Assembly: GCA_029946065.1 (NCBI GenBank)
Contig: JAQSDU010000014.1
Span: 799,623 to 863,622, forward strand
From: Flavobacterium sp.
Lineage (GTDB): Bacteria; Bacteroidota; Bacteroidia; Flavobacteriales; Flavobacteriaceae
DNA: 64,000 nucleotides
Direction: 5' to 3'
This document shows positions 19,935 to 29,353 of this stretch, in pieces (position 1 is the stretch's first letter; the number at the start of each line of letters is the position of its first letter). The notes beneath the pieces were generated by a model. It did not search any database and was not told the DNA's origin. It worked only from the letters and a program-made list of their open reading frames with translations. Made by a program: the position numbers and the translations under genes.

Positions 19935-20002
19935 GCCACGAATTGCACGAATTTTCACGAATTACGATCTAAAAATTAGTGAAAATTCGTGCAATTCGTG
20001 GC
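19935..20002. repeat. Perfect 24-bp inverted repeat (gccacgaattgcacgaattttcac / gtgaaaattcgtgcaattcgtggc), 20-nt spacer
   Basis: Arms 19935-19958 and 19979-20002 are exact reverse complements. Confidence 0.9.
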
Positions 20003-20023
20003 TAATTTTTTTAATGCACAGAA

Positions 20024-21016
20024 ATGAAAATAAGAATTGCTATCAACGGATTCGGTCGTATCGGAAGAAATCTATTCCGACTTTTACTCGACCATCCAAC
20101 CATCGAAGTCGTTGCCATCAATGATATCGCCGATAATCGCACGATGTCACACCTCATCAAATACGACAGTATCCATGGCGTTTTACCTTTTGATTGTTCA
20201 TTCGATGAAAAAGGAATTATCGTTAACGGCCAGCATTATCTTTTCTTCCACGAAAAAAGCATTGCCAACCTCGACTGGCAATCACACGACATTGATTTTG
20301 TAGTCGAATCTACGGGAAAATATAAGACTTTTGACGAAATCAACGCACATATTGTAAGCGGTGCTAAAAAAGTAATTTTATCAGCGCCTTCTGAAGTCGA
20401 TACCATCAAAACGGTAGTTTTAGGCGTGAACGAAAATATCCTTGATGGAACAGAACTAATCGTTTCCAATGCCAGTTGTACGACCAACAACGCCGCGCCG
20501 ATGATGCAAGTTATTAATGATTTGTGCGGCATTGAACAGGCTTATATAACGACAGTCCACTCCTACACTACCGACCAAAGTCTGCACGACCAACCTCACA
20601 AAGATCTGCGAAGAGCACGTGGCGCCAGTCAATCGATAGTACCAACAACCACGGGAGCTGCGAAAGCATTGACTAAAATTTTTCCTGAATTTGAAGGTAA
20701 AATTGGTGGCAGCGGTATTCGTGTTCCGGTTCCTGATGGCTCTTTGACTGATATAACTTGCTATGTAAAAAGAGAAGTCACCATTGAAGAAATTAATACT
20801 GCTTTCAAATCGGCTTGCGAAAATCACTTTAAAGGTATTATGGCTTATACGGAAGACCCAATTGTTTCGGTTGACATTATCGGCAATCGAAATTCGTGTC
20901 TTTTTGATGCACAGTTGACATCTGTGATTGATAAAATGGTAAAAGTAGTTGGTTGGTATGACAATGAAATCGGATATTCATCACGGATTATCGATTTGAT
21001 TGTTTTTTTAAGTTGA
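20024..21016 (+). CDS. gap: Glyceraldehyde-3-phosphate dehydrogenase, type I
   Basis: INGFGRIGRNLFRLLLDHPTIEVVAIND, SNASCTTNNAAPMM, WYDNEIGYSSRIIDL. Confidence 0.96.
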   Translation: MKIRIAINGFGRIGRNLFRLLLDHPTIEVVAINDIADNRTMSHLIKYDSIHGVLPFDCSFDEKGIIVNGQHYLFFHEKSIANLDWQSHDIDFVVESTGKYKTFDEINAHIVSGAKKVILSAPSEVDTIKTVVLGVNENILDGTELIVSNASCTTNNAAPMMQVINDLCGIEQAYITTVHSYTTDQSLHDQPHKDLRRARGASQSIVPTTTGAAKALTKIFPEFEGKIGGSGIRVPVPDGSLTDITCYVKREVTIEEINTAFKSACENHFKGIMAYTEDPIVSVDIIGNRNSCLFDAQLTSVIDKMVKVVGWYDNEIGYSSRIIDLIVFLS

Positions 21017-21131
21017 CAGTTTACCGTTAACGGTTTATAGGATACAAACTGCCGAAAAAATTACGCGAACATAAAAACTACACAAGATTAAAGTTGACCA
21101 ATGTAAGGATTCATAGATAAACTGCAAACTC

Positions 21132-22007
21132 TTAATACGTTAAAATCAACTCCTTTATCAAACGCCTTACCAACGGTTCTGCTTTTTGTGCCGCTTCCAA
21201 AACTTCTTTATGTGTAATGCTTTCTATGCTCTCTTCGTTACCAATATCTGTAATTACAGAAATTCCAAAGGTTTCCAAATCCATGTGACGGGCTACAATT
21301 ACTTCAGGAACAGTTGACATTCCGACGCAATCAGCACCAAGAATTTTTACCATTTTATATTCTGCCAAAGTTTCAAAAGTTGGACCTTGTAAGCCAAGAT
21401 ATATGCCATCTTGTACTTTTATACTGAGTTGTTGCGCCAACTCTTTTGCTTTTGCGATCATGTCCTTCGAAAACGGCTCACTCATATTAACAAATCTCGG
21501 CCCAAAGCGCTCATCGTTAATTCCTCGCAATGGGTGTTCCGGTAAAAGATTGATTTGGTCTTTGAGAATTACAATATCGCCAACCTGATAATTCACATTT
21601 ACACCGCCTGAAGCATTAGAAACGATTAGTTTTTCTACGCCTAAATATTTCATCACACGCACAGGAAAAGTCACTTCCTTCATGTCATAACCTTCATAAA
21701 AATGAAATCGCCCTTGCATCGCCACAACTTTCTTGTAGCCAATTGTTCCGAAAACCAAAGCGCCTTTATGCCCTTGTACAGTCGAAACAGGAAAATTAGG
21801 AATTTCATGATAAGGTAATGTAAATTCGATTTGAATATCATCCGTAAAACTGCCCAATCCTGAGCCTAAGATGATACCATATTCGGGTGCGAAATTGGTT
21901 TTTCCCTTAATATAACTGACGGTTTCTTGTACTTTTTCCCACATTGGTAAATTGGTAAAGTTGTTTAAAGTTAAATTCACTTCAGGAATACAAGGAATCG
22001 TATCCAT
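21132..22007 (-). CDS. Purine-nucleoside phosphorylase
   Basis: GIILGSGLGSFTDDI, VSTVQGHKGALVFGTIG, MQGRFHFYEGYDMKEVTFPVRVMKYLGV, SNASGGVN, STVPEVIVARH. Confidence 0.93.
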   Translation of the reverse strand: MDTIPCIPEVNLTLNNFTNLPMWEKVQETVSYIKGKTNFAPEYGIILGSGLGSFTDDIQIEFTLPYHEIPNFPVSTVQGHKGALVFGTIGYKKVVAMQGRFHFYEGYDMKEVTFPVRVMKYLGVEKLIVSNASGGVNVNYQVGDIVILKDQINLLPEHPLRGINDERFGPRFVNMSEPFSKDMIAKAKELAQQLSIKVQDGIYLGLQGPTFETLAEYKMVKILGADCVGMSTVPEVIVARHMDLETFGISVITDIGNEESIESITHKEVLEAAQKAEPLVRRLIKELILTY

Positions 22008-22046
22008 TTAAAGCGCATAAAACTACAAAGAAAAAAGCACAAATAT

Positions 22047-23342
22047 TTACTTGTCTGCGGTAATTCTCCAGATTACTTTCGCAGCATCATCGGTCACCAG
22101 CAAAGATCCGTCGGCAAGTACAGCAACATCTGCAGGACGACCATATACTTCACTTTTAGAAGCATTGGCTACAAACCCCGTAAGAAAATCTTCTGGCTTT
22201 CCGGAAGGTTTGCCGTCTTTGAAAGGAACAAAAATAACTTTATAACCTGAAATCACAGACCTGTTCCACGAACCGTGCTGTCCGATAAACATGCCGTTTT
22301 TGTACTTTTCAGGAAAAGCATCATTTCTGTAAAAAACCAAACCCAAAGAAGCCGTATGCGAACCCAAAGCAATATCGGGAACAATCGCTTTCTTCACCAA
22401 ATCAGGGCGTTCACCTTTGTGACTTGGGTCTTCATTACCCCCAAAATAAGAATAAGGCCAACCATAAAATCCGCCTTCTTTAACACTCGTTGCATAATCT
22501 GGCACCAGTTCGTCACCAAGATCATCGCGTTCATTGACAGCCGTCCATAAGTTTTTTGAACCCGGTGCCCAGTCCATTCCGTTTGGATTGCGAAGTCCGG
22601 AAGCATAGATTTTCTCTTCGGTACCATCAGGATTGATTTCAAGTATATTGGCACGTCTTATTTCTTCAAGCATACCGTGTTCGGCAACGTTACTTGCAGA
22701 ACCAACAGTAATATAGATTTTTGTTTTCTCTGGATTGGTAATGATATTGCGGGTCCAATGGTTATTGTATCCACCAGACGGAAGTTCAAGAATTTTTTCT
22801 TCCTTACCACTGTTTATAGAATCTTTGGAATTGTAGGGAAAACGAAGCAATTCGTCTGAATTGGCAACATAAAAATAATTGTTAAGCACAAGCATTCCGA
22901 ACGGTTGATTAAGTCCCGACAAATAGGAATACTTGCTTTCATAAACACCGTCTTTGTCTTTGTCTCGGAAAAGCGTAATGCGGTTAGCGCTGCCGAAATT
23001 TTGTGATTTCGATTTGAAGAATTCGTCTTTTTCATCACTGCGTTTCTCTTTTGGTATGCGTGTTCCAGATTCTGCCACAAAAACATCACCATTTTCTGCA
23101 ATGTATAACCAGCGTGGATTTTCGAGCTTGTCTGCGAATTTGGTAACAGTAAAACCTTCTGGCGCAATTGGTTTCTGATCATTTTTCCAACCTAAAACCT
23201 TACTGAAATTTTTGACCGATTTGGTTGCGTAAGGCTTAGGCAGATTGACTCTTTCTTTGTATTCCTGTGCCGACGAAACATTACTTATCATCACGAAAAT
23301 AAGCAACGATAGCGTGTTTTTGATTGAATTATTGAATTGCAT
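22047..23342 (-). CDS. PQQ-dependent sugar (sorbosone-type) dehydrogenase, exported
   Basis: Signal peptide; beta-propeller motifs NPRWLYIAENGDVFVAESGTRI, YASGLRNPNGMDWAPGSKNLWTAVNERDDLGDELVPDY, GQHGSWNRS. Confidence 0.88.
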   Translation of the reverse strand: MQFNNSIKNTLSLLIFVMISNVSSAQEYKERVNLPKPYATKSVKNFSKVLGWKNDQKPIAPEGFTVTKFADKLENPRWLYIAENGDVFVAESGTRIPKEKRSDEKDEFFKSKSQNFGSANRITLFRDKDKDGVYESKYSYLSGLNQPFGMLVLNNYFYVANSDELLRFPYNSKDSINSGKEEKILELPSGGYNNHWTRNIITNPEKTKIYITVGSASNVAEHGMLEEIRRANILEINPDGTEEKIYASGLRNPNGMDWAPGSKNLWTAVNERDDLGDELVPDYATSVKEGGFYGWPYSYFGGNEDPSHKGERPDLVKKAIVPDIALGSHTASLGLVFYRNDAFPEKYKNGMFIGQHGSWNRSVISGYKVIFVPFKDGKPSGKPEDFLTGFVANASKSEVYGRPADVAVLADGSLLVTDDAAKVIWRITADK

Positions 23343-23370
23343 TTGTATTTTTTAAGTTAGATTTTAAATT

Positions 23371-25059
23371 TTACCAGTCGAGTTTCACCAAAGCAACTGC
23401 CTGTCGTTCTAATTTTACAGTAACCACGGTTTTTCCTGATTTTATATTGATATTTTCTGTGCGTACTGATTTTAATTTCCCAGCATTTTCAAGCATTGCG
23501 ATCTGATCGGAAGTTGGATTTTGAGGCGAACCCATTTGCTTCCAAACTTCATAGGAATTGCTATTTTCCTTGTCAATAAGATAAACCGTTACATTTGATT
23601 TTTTTGCAGGAATGTTGTTGATTTTTATGCTTACCTCTTCCGTGAGACCAGGTTTATCATCGTCGTGATAATTCCAAACCATCACCGCAGCCGAATTCAA
23701 ATCTTTGCTCGCCAAAGCGCCAACATCCGAAAATTCCCCTCGAATGCTCGAATCGACAGCCATTCGCAATGGATACATCCGATTGCTTTGTGCCAATATG
23801 CGTATGCTACCCATCATTCCAAACATACGAAAAACGTTAAGCACCGGTTTGTCCACACCATTTGTCGCAAGATCTCGGAAACCATAAAACCAAGGTTGGT
23901 TTTCAAATTCAAACGACCATGAAACGGCACCGAGGAAATTGGCTTTGGTTGTATCTGCCAATAAATATTTCCGTGCAAAAGTAGCAGCGGTATAACTCGA
24001 ATACATAGTTCCATTGCGATATGCATTCTCAGGATTGGTTGCCATACCACATGCCGCACAACCTTCAGGATCAGATTCACCAATAATAATGGGAAGGTTT
24101 TTGGTTTCAGGATAAGAAGTTGCCAATTTAAATCCGGTTTCTATATCGCGTAATTGGGGCGACATGTCCATCCTTACGAATCCATCGACCGATTTAGGCC
24201 AGCCTTTAGCATGGAAAAGTATGGCATCAAGCGGTGCACCTATTTTTCCCGTTGCATAATTGGTTCCCGAAATACAATGTTGCAAAAACTCGTTTACCCA
24301 TGAAGTAGCATCATCCGTTCGGGTTCCTGCGATGTTATTTCCTCCGATTTTTGCCGTTGGAAGTGCTTTCTTCAAACCATCTGCGGCGTAATCATATAAC
24401 TTGAGCCATTCTTCGCGGGTGCCTTTCCAATAATGTCCATTGGGCTCATTCCATACTTCCCAATACCAACTCTCTACTTCCTTTTGTCCATATCGTGCAA
24501 CAGAATGCTTCACCCATTGGTACACTAGTTCACGCCATTTATCATAATCTTTCGGCGGATAAGCCCAGCCCGTAATAATATCGGTATAAGGATCACCGGG
24601 CTTCCAATGGTGGCGGTACGGTGTCGGATGCGTTGAAAGTGCTTCTGGCATAAAGCCGATCTGTGCCAGAGGTTTCATATCACGTTTGATAAAAGTATCG
24701 AAAATACTATCAACGATTTTCCAGTTATAGATCGGGTTTCCATTGTTATCTTCGGTGTAAGCGTTGGTCGATCCCCATTTGAGGGCAGCCGTCCCATCGC
24801 CGGTAACGAGCATACTGTGGGTTCTAACATAAACCGGAACCGGACTCAAAGCAGCGAGTTCCGAAAGCAATTTCGTGCCGTCTTTCATATACGTATAGTT
24901 CGGCTCATCATAACCAAACCATGCCCAGATTGGCTTCATTGGAGCAATTTCGTTGTTTAAATCGACTGTAATTACAGGCTTCACCTCATTTTGCGCGTAG
25001 GAAAGCAAAGTGCATAAAAGCGTGAAAATCGCCATTGAAATCCTAAAACATTGCTGCAT
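23371..25059 (-). CDS. Glycoside hydrolase, GH39-like (beta-xylosidase type), exported
   Basis: Signal peptide; VESWYWEVWNEPNGHYWKGTREEWLKLYDYAADGLKKALPTAKIGG acid/base NEP motif; IIIGESDPEG candidate nucleophile. Confidence 0.85.
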   Translation of the reverse strand: MQQCFRISMAIFTLLCTLLSYAQNEVKPVITVDLNNEIAPMKPIWAWFGYDEPNYTYMKDGTKLLSELAALSPVPVYVRTHSMLVTGDGTAALKWGSTNAYTEDNNGNPIYNWKIVDSIFDTFIKRDMKPLAQIGFMPEALSTHPTPYRHHWKPGDPYTDIITGWAYPPKDYDKWRELVYQWVKHSVARYGQKEVESWYWEVWNEPNGHYWKGTREEWLKLYDYAADGLKKALPTAKIGGNNIAGTRTDDATSWVNEFLQHCISGTNYATGKIGAPLDAILFHAKGWPKSVDGFVRMDMSPQLRDIETGFKLATSYPETKNLPIIIGESDPEGCAACGMATNPENAYRNGTMYSSYTAATFARKYLLADTTKANFLGAVSWSFEFENQPWFYGFRDLATNGVDKPVLNVFRMFGMMGSIRILAQSNRMYPLRMAVDSSIRGEFSDVGALASKDLNSAAVMVWNYHDDDKPGLTEEVSIKINNIPAKKSNVTVYLIDKENSNSYEVWKQMGSPQNPTSDQIAMLENAGKLKSVRTENINIKSGKTVVTVKLERQAVALVKLDW

Positions 25060-25207
25060 ATTCTACATTATTATTTTTGTTCAGTAGGAATATAAAAGTA
25101 TTATTATATTTTTAAACAATAAGTGTTTATATAACATTTATTTAATGTCGCAGTAAAAACCCACGATATTAGAAAGTTGCTCTATAAAAATAAATTCGAA
25201 GTATCGT

Positions 25208-26221
25208 TTAAAAATTGGTAATGAAATCTTTTATTGTCAAGTCAAAAAAAGTGACATTTGAAAGAAACTGGCTTTTTATTGGCAGATAAAACAATTGCGC
25301 TTCGGGAATACTGCCTTTGAGTCGCACATAATCTTTCTCAGTCGTAATAACTGTCTTATTTAAGGCTTTAATTTTAATGTCTGCAATATCCGTCTCCTTA
25401 AAATCATGATGGTCCGGAAATTTCAATATTTCATCATTGGCACCTTTTAGATAATCAAAAAATGGTTTTGGTTTGGCAATTCCAGCGATTAGCAATTTGT
25501 TTTTTTCTTTAATTTCGGTTACAGCGATCGTATTATTTTCGGAAAAAACATAATCATCATAATTAACATAACTAAAAAACAGCTCCTGATTTTGGGTAAT
25601 ATTTAGTTTTTTTCTGATTTCAGATTGTTCCGCTACTACAAGATTTTCAGGGCATTTCGTTACAATAATTATATTTGCCCTTTTCGCACCTGAACGGCTT
25701 TCGCGTAAATTCCCTGTTGGAAGCATAAAATCATCTGCATACAATTCGCCGTAAGAAGTCAGCAAAATATAAAATCCGGCTTTTACTTTCCGGTGTTGGT
25801 AGGCATCGTCAAGTAAAATTACATCCGGCTTTTGATTTTGGGATAGCAATTGCGCGATGCCATTCTTTCTATCGGCATCCACAGCGACTTGGATCTCAGG
25901 AAATTTTTGATGGTATTGAAACGGTTCATCGCCGAGCGTTTTCGCATCGTCATCGGCTCCGGCCAGAATAAAACCTTTCGTTTGTCTCTTGTAACCGCGA
26001 CTCAGCGTAGCAATTTTATAATTTGGAGAAAGCAATCGGATTAAATATTCGATCTGTGGTGTTTTTCCCGTCCCGCCAACACTCAGATTCCCAACGGCAA
26101 TTACAGGAATATCAAAAGAATACGATTTCAGAATGCCCTTATCAAACAGAAAATTACGAAAAGCCGTAATCCAGCCGTACAAAACAGCAAATGGGAATAG
26201 TATTTTTCGCAGGAAAAGCAT
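25208..26221 (-). CDS. lpxK: Tetraacyldisaccharide 4'-kinase
   Basis: PVIAVGNLSVGGTGKTPQIEYLI, LSRGYKRQTKGFILAG, DPDVILLDDAYQHRKV-like motif. Confidence 0.95.
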   Translation of the reverse strand: MLFLRKILFPFAVLYGWITAFRNFLFDKGILKSYSFDIPVIAVGNLSVGGTGKTPQIEYLIRLLSPNYKIATLSRGYKRQTKGFILAGADDDAKTLGDEPFQYHQKFPEIQVAVDADRKNGIAQLLSQNQKPDVILLDDAYQHRKVKAGFYILLTSYGELYADDFMLPTGNLRESRSGAKRANIIIVTKCPENLVVAEQSEIRKKLNITQNQELFFSYVNYDDYVFSENNTIAVTEIKEKNKLLIAGIAKPKPFFDYLKGANDEILKFPDHHDFKETDIADIKIKALNKTVITTEKDYVRLKGSIPEAQLFYLPIKSQFLSNVTFFDLTIKDFITNF

Positions 26222-26295
26222 TTTACGAAAGTATAATATTTTTATTTTATAGTTGATTTGTTTATTCGTTAATTTGTTAATCTGAACACACCACT

Positions 26296-27390
26296 ATGAA
26301 AATCTCTGATATTCTTTCCATTCTCGAAGAAATGGCGCCACTGGCTTACGCCGAAGATTTCGACAATGTCGGATTATTGATTGGCGATAAAAACAACGAA
26401 ACCTCTGGTGTACTGGTTTGTCATGACGCACTCGAAAGCGTGATTGACGAAGCTATCGCAAAAAACTGTAACCTTGTCGTTTGCTTCCATCCTATCTTAT
26501 TTTCGGGATTGAAAAAAATTACGGGAAAAAATTACGTTGAACGTTCCGTCATTAAAGCAATTAAAAATGACATTGCCATTTATGCTGTTCATACCGCTTT
26601 AGACAACCATCAATTTGGTGTCAATAAGATTTTTTGTAACGCTTTGGGATTGATAAATACCAAAATATTAGTGCCGAAGCAGCATTTCATTAAAAAATTA
26701 GTCACTTATGCAACACCAGATAATGCTCGAAAAGTCCGCGAAGCAATGTTCGAAGCCGGAGCAGGAAGCATTGGAAATTATGACAACTGCAGTTTCAATT
26801 CGTTCGGCATGGGCACGTACAAAGGCGACTTAAACAGCAATCCTGTAATTGGTGAAAGAGGAAAAAGAACCGAAACTGATGAAATAAAAATCGAAGTCAC
26901 TTTTGAAAAACACCTCGAATCCAAAATCCTGAAAGCACTTTTCTCCAATCATATTTATGAAGAAGTCGCCTACGAAATCTACGATTTACAGAATGCACAT
27001 CAAAATATAGGCCTTGGCATGATTGGTGAATTGCCTACGACGTACAACGAACGGGATTTTCTTCATTTCGTAAAAGATAAAATGCAAGCGAATGGCATCC
27101 GTCACAGCGAATTCTTAAACAAAAATATCCACAAGGTTGCCGTGCTCGGAGGTTCTGGCAGTTTTGCAATAAAGCACGCCATCGCTGCCGGAGCCGACGC
27201 CTTTTTGACTGCCGATTTGAAATACCACCAGTTCTATGAAGCTGAAAATCAATTACTTTTAGCTGATATTGGGCATTTTGAAAGCGAACGTTATACAAAA
27301 AATTATATTGTTGATTATCTTACGAAAAAAATGCCTAATTTTGCATTCATTTTATCAGAAGAAAATACAAATCCAGTTAAGTACTTATAG
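26296..27390 (+). CDS. Nif3-like dinuclear metal-centre protein with PII-like insert
   Basis: MAPLAYAEDFDNVGLLIGD, VVCFHPILFSGLKKITG, AVHTALDNHQFGVN, KVAVLGGSGSFAIKHAIAAGADAFLTADLKYHQFYEA. Confidence 0.93.
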   Translation: MKISDILSILEEMAPLAYAEDFDNVGLLIGDKNNETSGVLVCHDALESVIDEAIAKNCNLVVCFHPILFSGLKKITGKNYVERSVIKAIKNDIAIYAVHTALDNHQFGVNKIFCNALGLINTKILVPKQHFIKKLVTYATPDNARKVREAMFEAGAGSIGNYDNCSFNSFGMGTYKGDLNSNPVIGERGKRTETDEIKIEVTFEKHLESKILKALFSNHIYEEVAYEIYDLQNAHQNIGLGMIGELPTTYNERDFLHFVKDKMQANGIRHSEFLNKNIHKVAVLGGSGSFAIKHAIAAGADAFLTADLKYHQFYEAENQLLLADIGHFESERYTKNYIVDYLTKKMPNFAFILSEENTNPVKYL

Positions 27391-27394
27391 CATT

Positions 27395-28174
27395 ATGGCG
27401 ACTACAAAAGAATTGAGTGTTGAAGACAAGTTAAGAGCGATTTATGATTTACAGTTAATCGACTCAAGAATTGACGAAATCAGAAATGTCCGCGGCGAAC
27501 TGCCTTTAGAGGTAGAAGATTTAGAAGATGAAGTAGCCGGACTAAAATCTCGTTCTGAAAAATTAAAAGCAGATTTAGATGTAATCGAAGAGCAAATCAA
27601 AGCGAAGAAAAACGCCATCGACGAGCACAAAGAATCGATCAAAAAATATACAAAACAACAAGATAGCGTTCGCAACAACCGCGAATTCAACTCGTTGACT
27701 AAAGAAGTAGAATTTCAAGAACTCGAAATCCAATTGGCTGAAAAGCAAATCAAGGAAATGAAAGCTTCTATCGAATATAAAAAACAAATCGTAAGTACTT
27801 CTACAGAAAAACTAGAGCAAAAACAATCGCATTTAAGCCACAAAAAATCAGAGCTAGACGCCATCATGTCTGAAACGGCTAAAGAAGAAGCTTTTCTTTC
27901 TGAAAAATCAGCCGAATATGAAGCGTTGATTGAAACACGTTTGCTAACTGCATACAAAAGAATCAGAAGCAGCGTAAGGAACGGCTTAGCTGTAGTATCT
28001 ATCGAAAGAGGCGCTTCTGCAGGTTCTTTCTTTACGATTCCACCACAAACACAAGTGGAAATCGCCGCCAGAAAAAAAATCATCACCGATGAGCATTCCG
28101 GAAGGATTTTGGTTGACAGCACACTCGCTGAAGAAGAAAAAGAAAAAATGGAAAAATTATTTTCTAAAATATAA
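27395..28174 (+). CDS. Coiled-coil protein of the C4-type zinc-ribbon (zf-RING_7) family, degenerate ribbon
   Basis: ELSVEDKLRAIYDLQLIDSRIDEIRNVRGELPLEVEDLEDEV..., C-terminal RGASAGSFFTIPPQTQVEIAARKKIITDEHSGRILVD; start revised from 27269. Confidence 0.9.
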   Translation: MATTKELSVEDKLRAIYDLQLIDSRIDEIRNVRGELPLEVEDLEDEVAGLKSRSEKLKADLDVIEEQIKAKKNAIDEHKESIKKYTKQQDSVRNNREFNSLTKEVEFQELEIQLAEKQIKEMKASIEYKKQIVSTSTEKLEQKQSHLSHKKSELDAIMSETAKEEAFLSEKSAEYEALIETRLLTAYKRIRSSVRNGLAVVSIERGASAGSFFTIPPQTQVEIAARKKIITDEHSGRILVDSTLAEEEKEKMEKLFSKI

Positions 28175-28179
28175 TCACG

Positions 28180-28206
28180 AAAGCCTCTTCACGGAGGCTT
28201 TTTTTA
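28180..28206 (+). terminator. Rho-independent terminator
   Basis: aagcctc-ttcacg-gaggctttttttt. Confidence 0.85.
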
Positions 28207-28268
28207 TATGAAAAACGTTGTAATAAAATAATGTGTAATAAAAAGAGCCAATTAAGAAACTAGATTTT

Positions 28269-28316
28269 GCCACGAATTATCACAAATTTATTCGTGCAAA
28301 TTCGTGTAATTCGTGG
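28269..28316. repeat. Imperfect palindrome of the same ccacgaattnnnacgaa family as 19935-20002
   Basis: ccacgaatta (28270-28279) pairs with taattcgtgg (28307-28316); inner arms imperfect. Confidence 0.7.
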
Positions 28317-28405
28317 ATAAATACAAATTAGCGTCATTCAATTCCAAAGTTTTATGGATTGTGCCAAAATTCCAAAAATCACACGCTATTTTAGGACAAC
28401 GCCAT

Positions 28406-29254
28406 ATGAAAAAAGTAAAATATTTACTGTTGACCAAATCAATAGGCTTATACCTAAACCTGTTGGTTTTTATATTGCCGGAAAAAGCATCCGGTCTTGC
28501 CTACAAACTCTTCAGCAACCCAAGAATGGGAAGACTTTCGCCTGAAAACCTTCCGCCAGTTTTACAAGGTAAAAAGTCGGAAATTTTATTTCACGACGAG
28601 CATTATTTCCAGACCTATACTTGGAGCGGCAACGCCAAAATAGTCCTGCTCGTTCACGGGTGGGAAAGTAATGCTGCCCGATGGGAGCAATTAATTCCGC
28701 ATCTGCAAAAATCCGGTTATACAATCATTGCCATCGATGCACCGGCGCACGGATTGTCAAGCGGCGAAGAATTTAGCGTTCCCGCTTATGCCGAGTTTAT
28801 CAATGTTGCTGTAGAAAAATTTAAACCAAAATACCTGATTGGGCATTCTATTGGAGGCGCTGCCTGCGTTTACTTCCAGTCGCAATACCAAAATCCGTCA
28901 CTCGAAAAGATGGTTTTGCTCGGCGCACCTTCAGATTTAAAAACTTTAATCGTGAATTTCGGATTGATTTTAAGTCTGAATTCCAAAATGGTAACTTTAC
29001 TCGAAAACCACTTCATTCAGAAACTACAATTCCAAATCGAAGCATTTTCCGGAAAACATTTCGGTAAAAAACTCCACCTAAAAGGCATGATCGCTCACGA
29101 CATCGACGACGACATTGTCGCTTTTGAAGAAAGTCAGAAAATCGCAGGTTCCTGGCAAAACGCCATTTTCGTGCAGACAAAAGGTTTGGGACACAGCATG
29201 CATGACGCCGAATTGTATCAAAAGATTGCTGATTTTTTAGCAATAGATAATTAG
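28406..29254 (+). CDS. Alpha/beta hydrolase
   Basis: VLLVHGWESNAARWEQLIPHLQKSGYTIIAIDAPAHGLSSG, LIGHSIGGAACVYF, GLGHSMHDAELY; start at MKKVKYLL. Confidence 0.88.
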   Translation: MKKVKYLLLTKSIGLYLNLLVFILPEKASGLAYKLFSNPRMGRLSPENLPPVLQGKKSEILFHDEHYFQTYTWSGNAKIVLLVHGWESNAARWEQLIPHLQKSGYTIIAIDAPAHGLSSGEEFSVPAYAEFINVAVEKFKPKYLIGHSIGGAACVYFQSQYQNPSLEKMVLLGAPSDLKTLIVNFGLILSLNSKMVTLLENHFIQKLQFQIEAFSGKHFGKKLHLKGMIAHDIDDDIVAFEESQKIAGSWQNAIFVQTKGLGHSMHDAELYQKIADFLAIDN

Positions 29255-29341
29255 AAAATGTAAAAATTAGATAATTCCGTTTCAAAACGTATTTTTCGGC
29301 AAACAGCATTTTCTAATTTTCTAATTATCAAATTATCTAAT

Positions 29342-29349
29342 TACCTTTG
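29342..29349 (+). promoter_or_regulatory. -7 element TACCTTTG immediately upstream of pseudouridine synthase
   Basis: Matches TAnnTTTG; ends 4 nt before ATG 29354. Confidence 0.5.
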
Positions 29350-29353
29350 CCGT

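Noticed and set aside
22814-23182. 122-aa minus-strand ORF as possible frameshifted gene
   Set aside because: Out-of-frame overlap of the intact PQQ-type dehydrogenase; no frameshift is needed to explain the main ORF.
27715-28122. 135-aa antisense ORF
   Set aside because: Entirely antisense to the well-supported coiled-coil/zinc-ribbon family gene; composition is a codon-shadow artefact.
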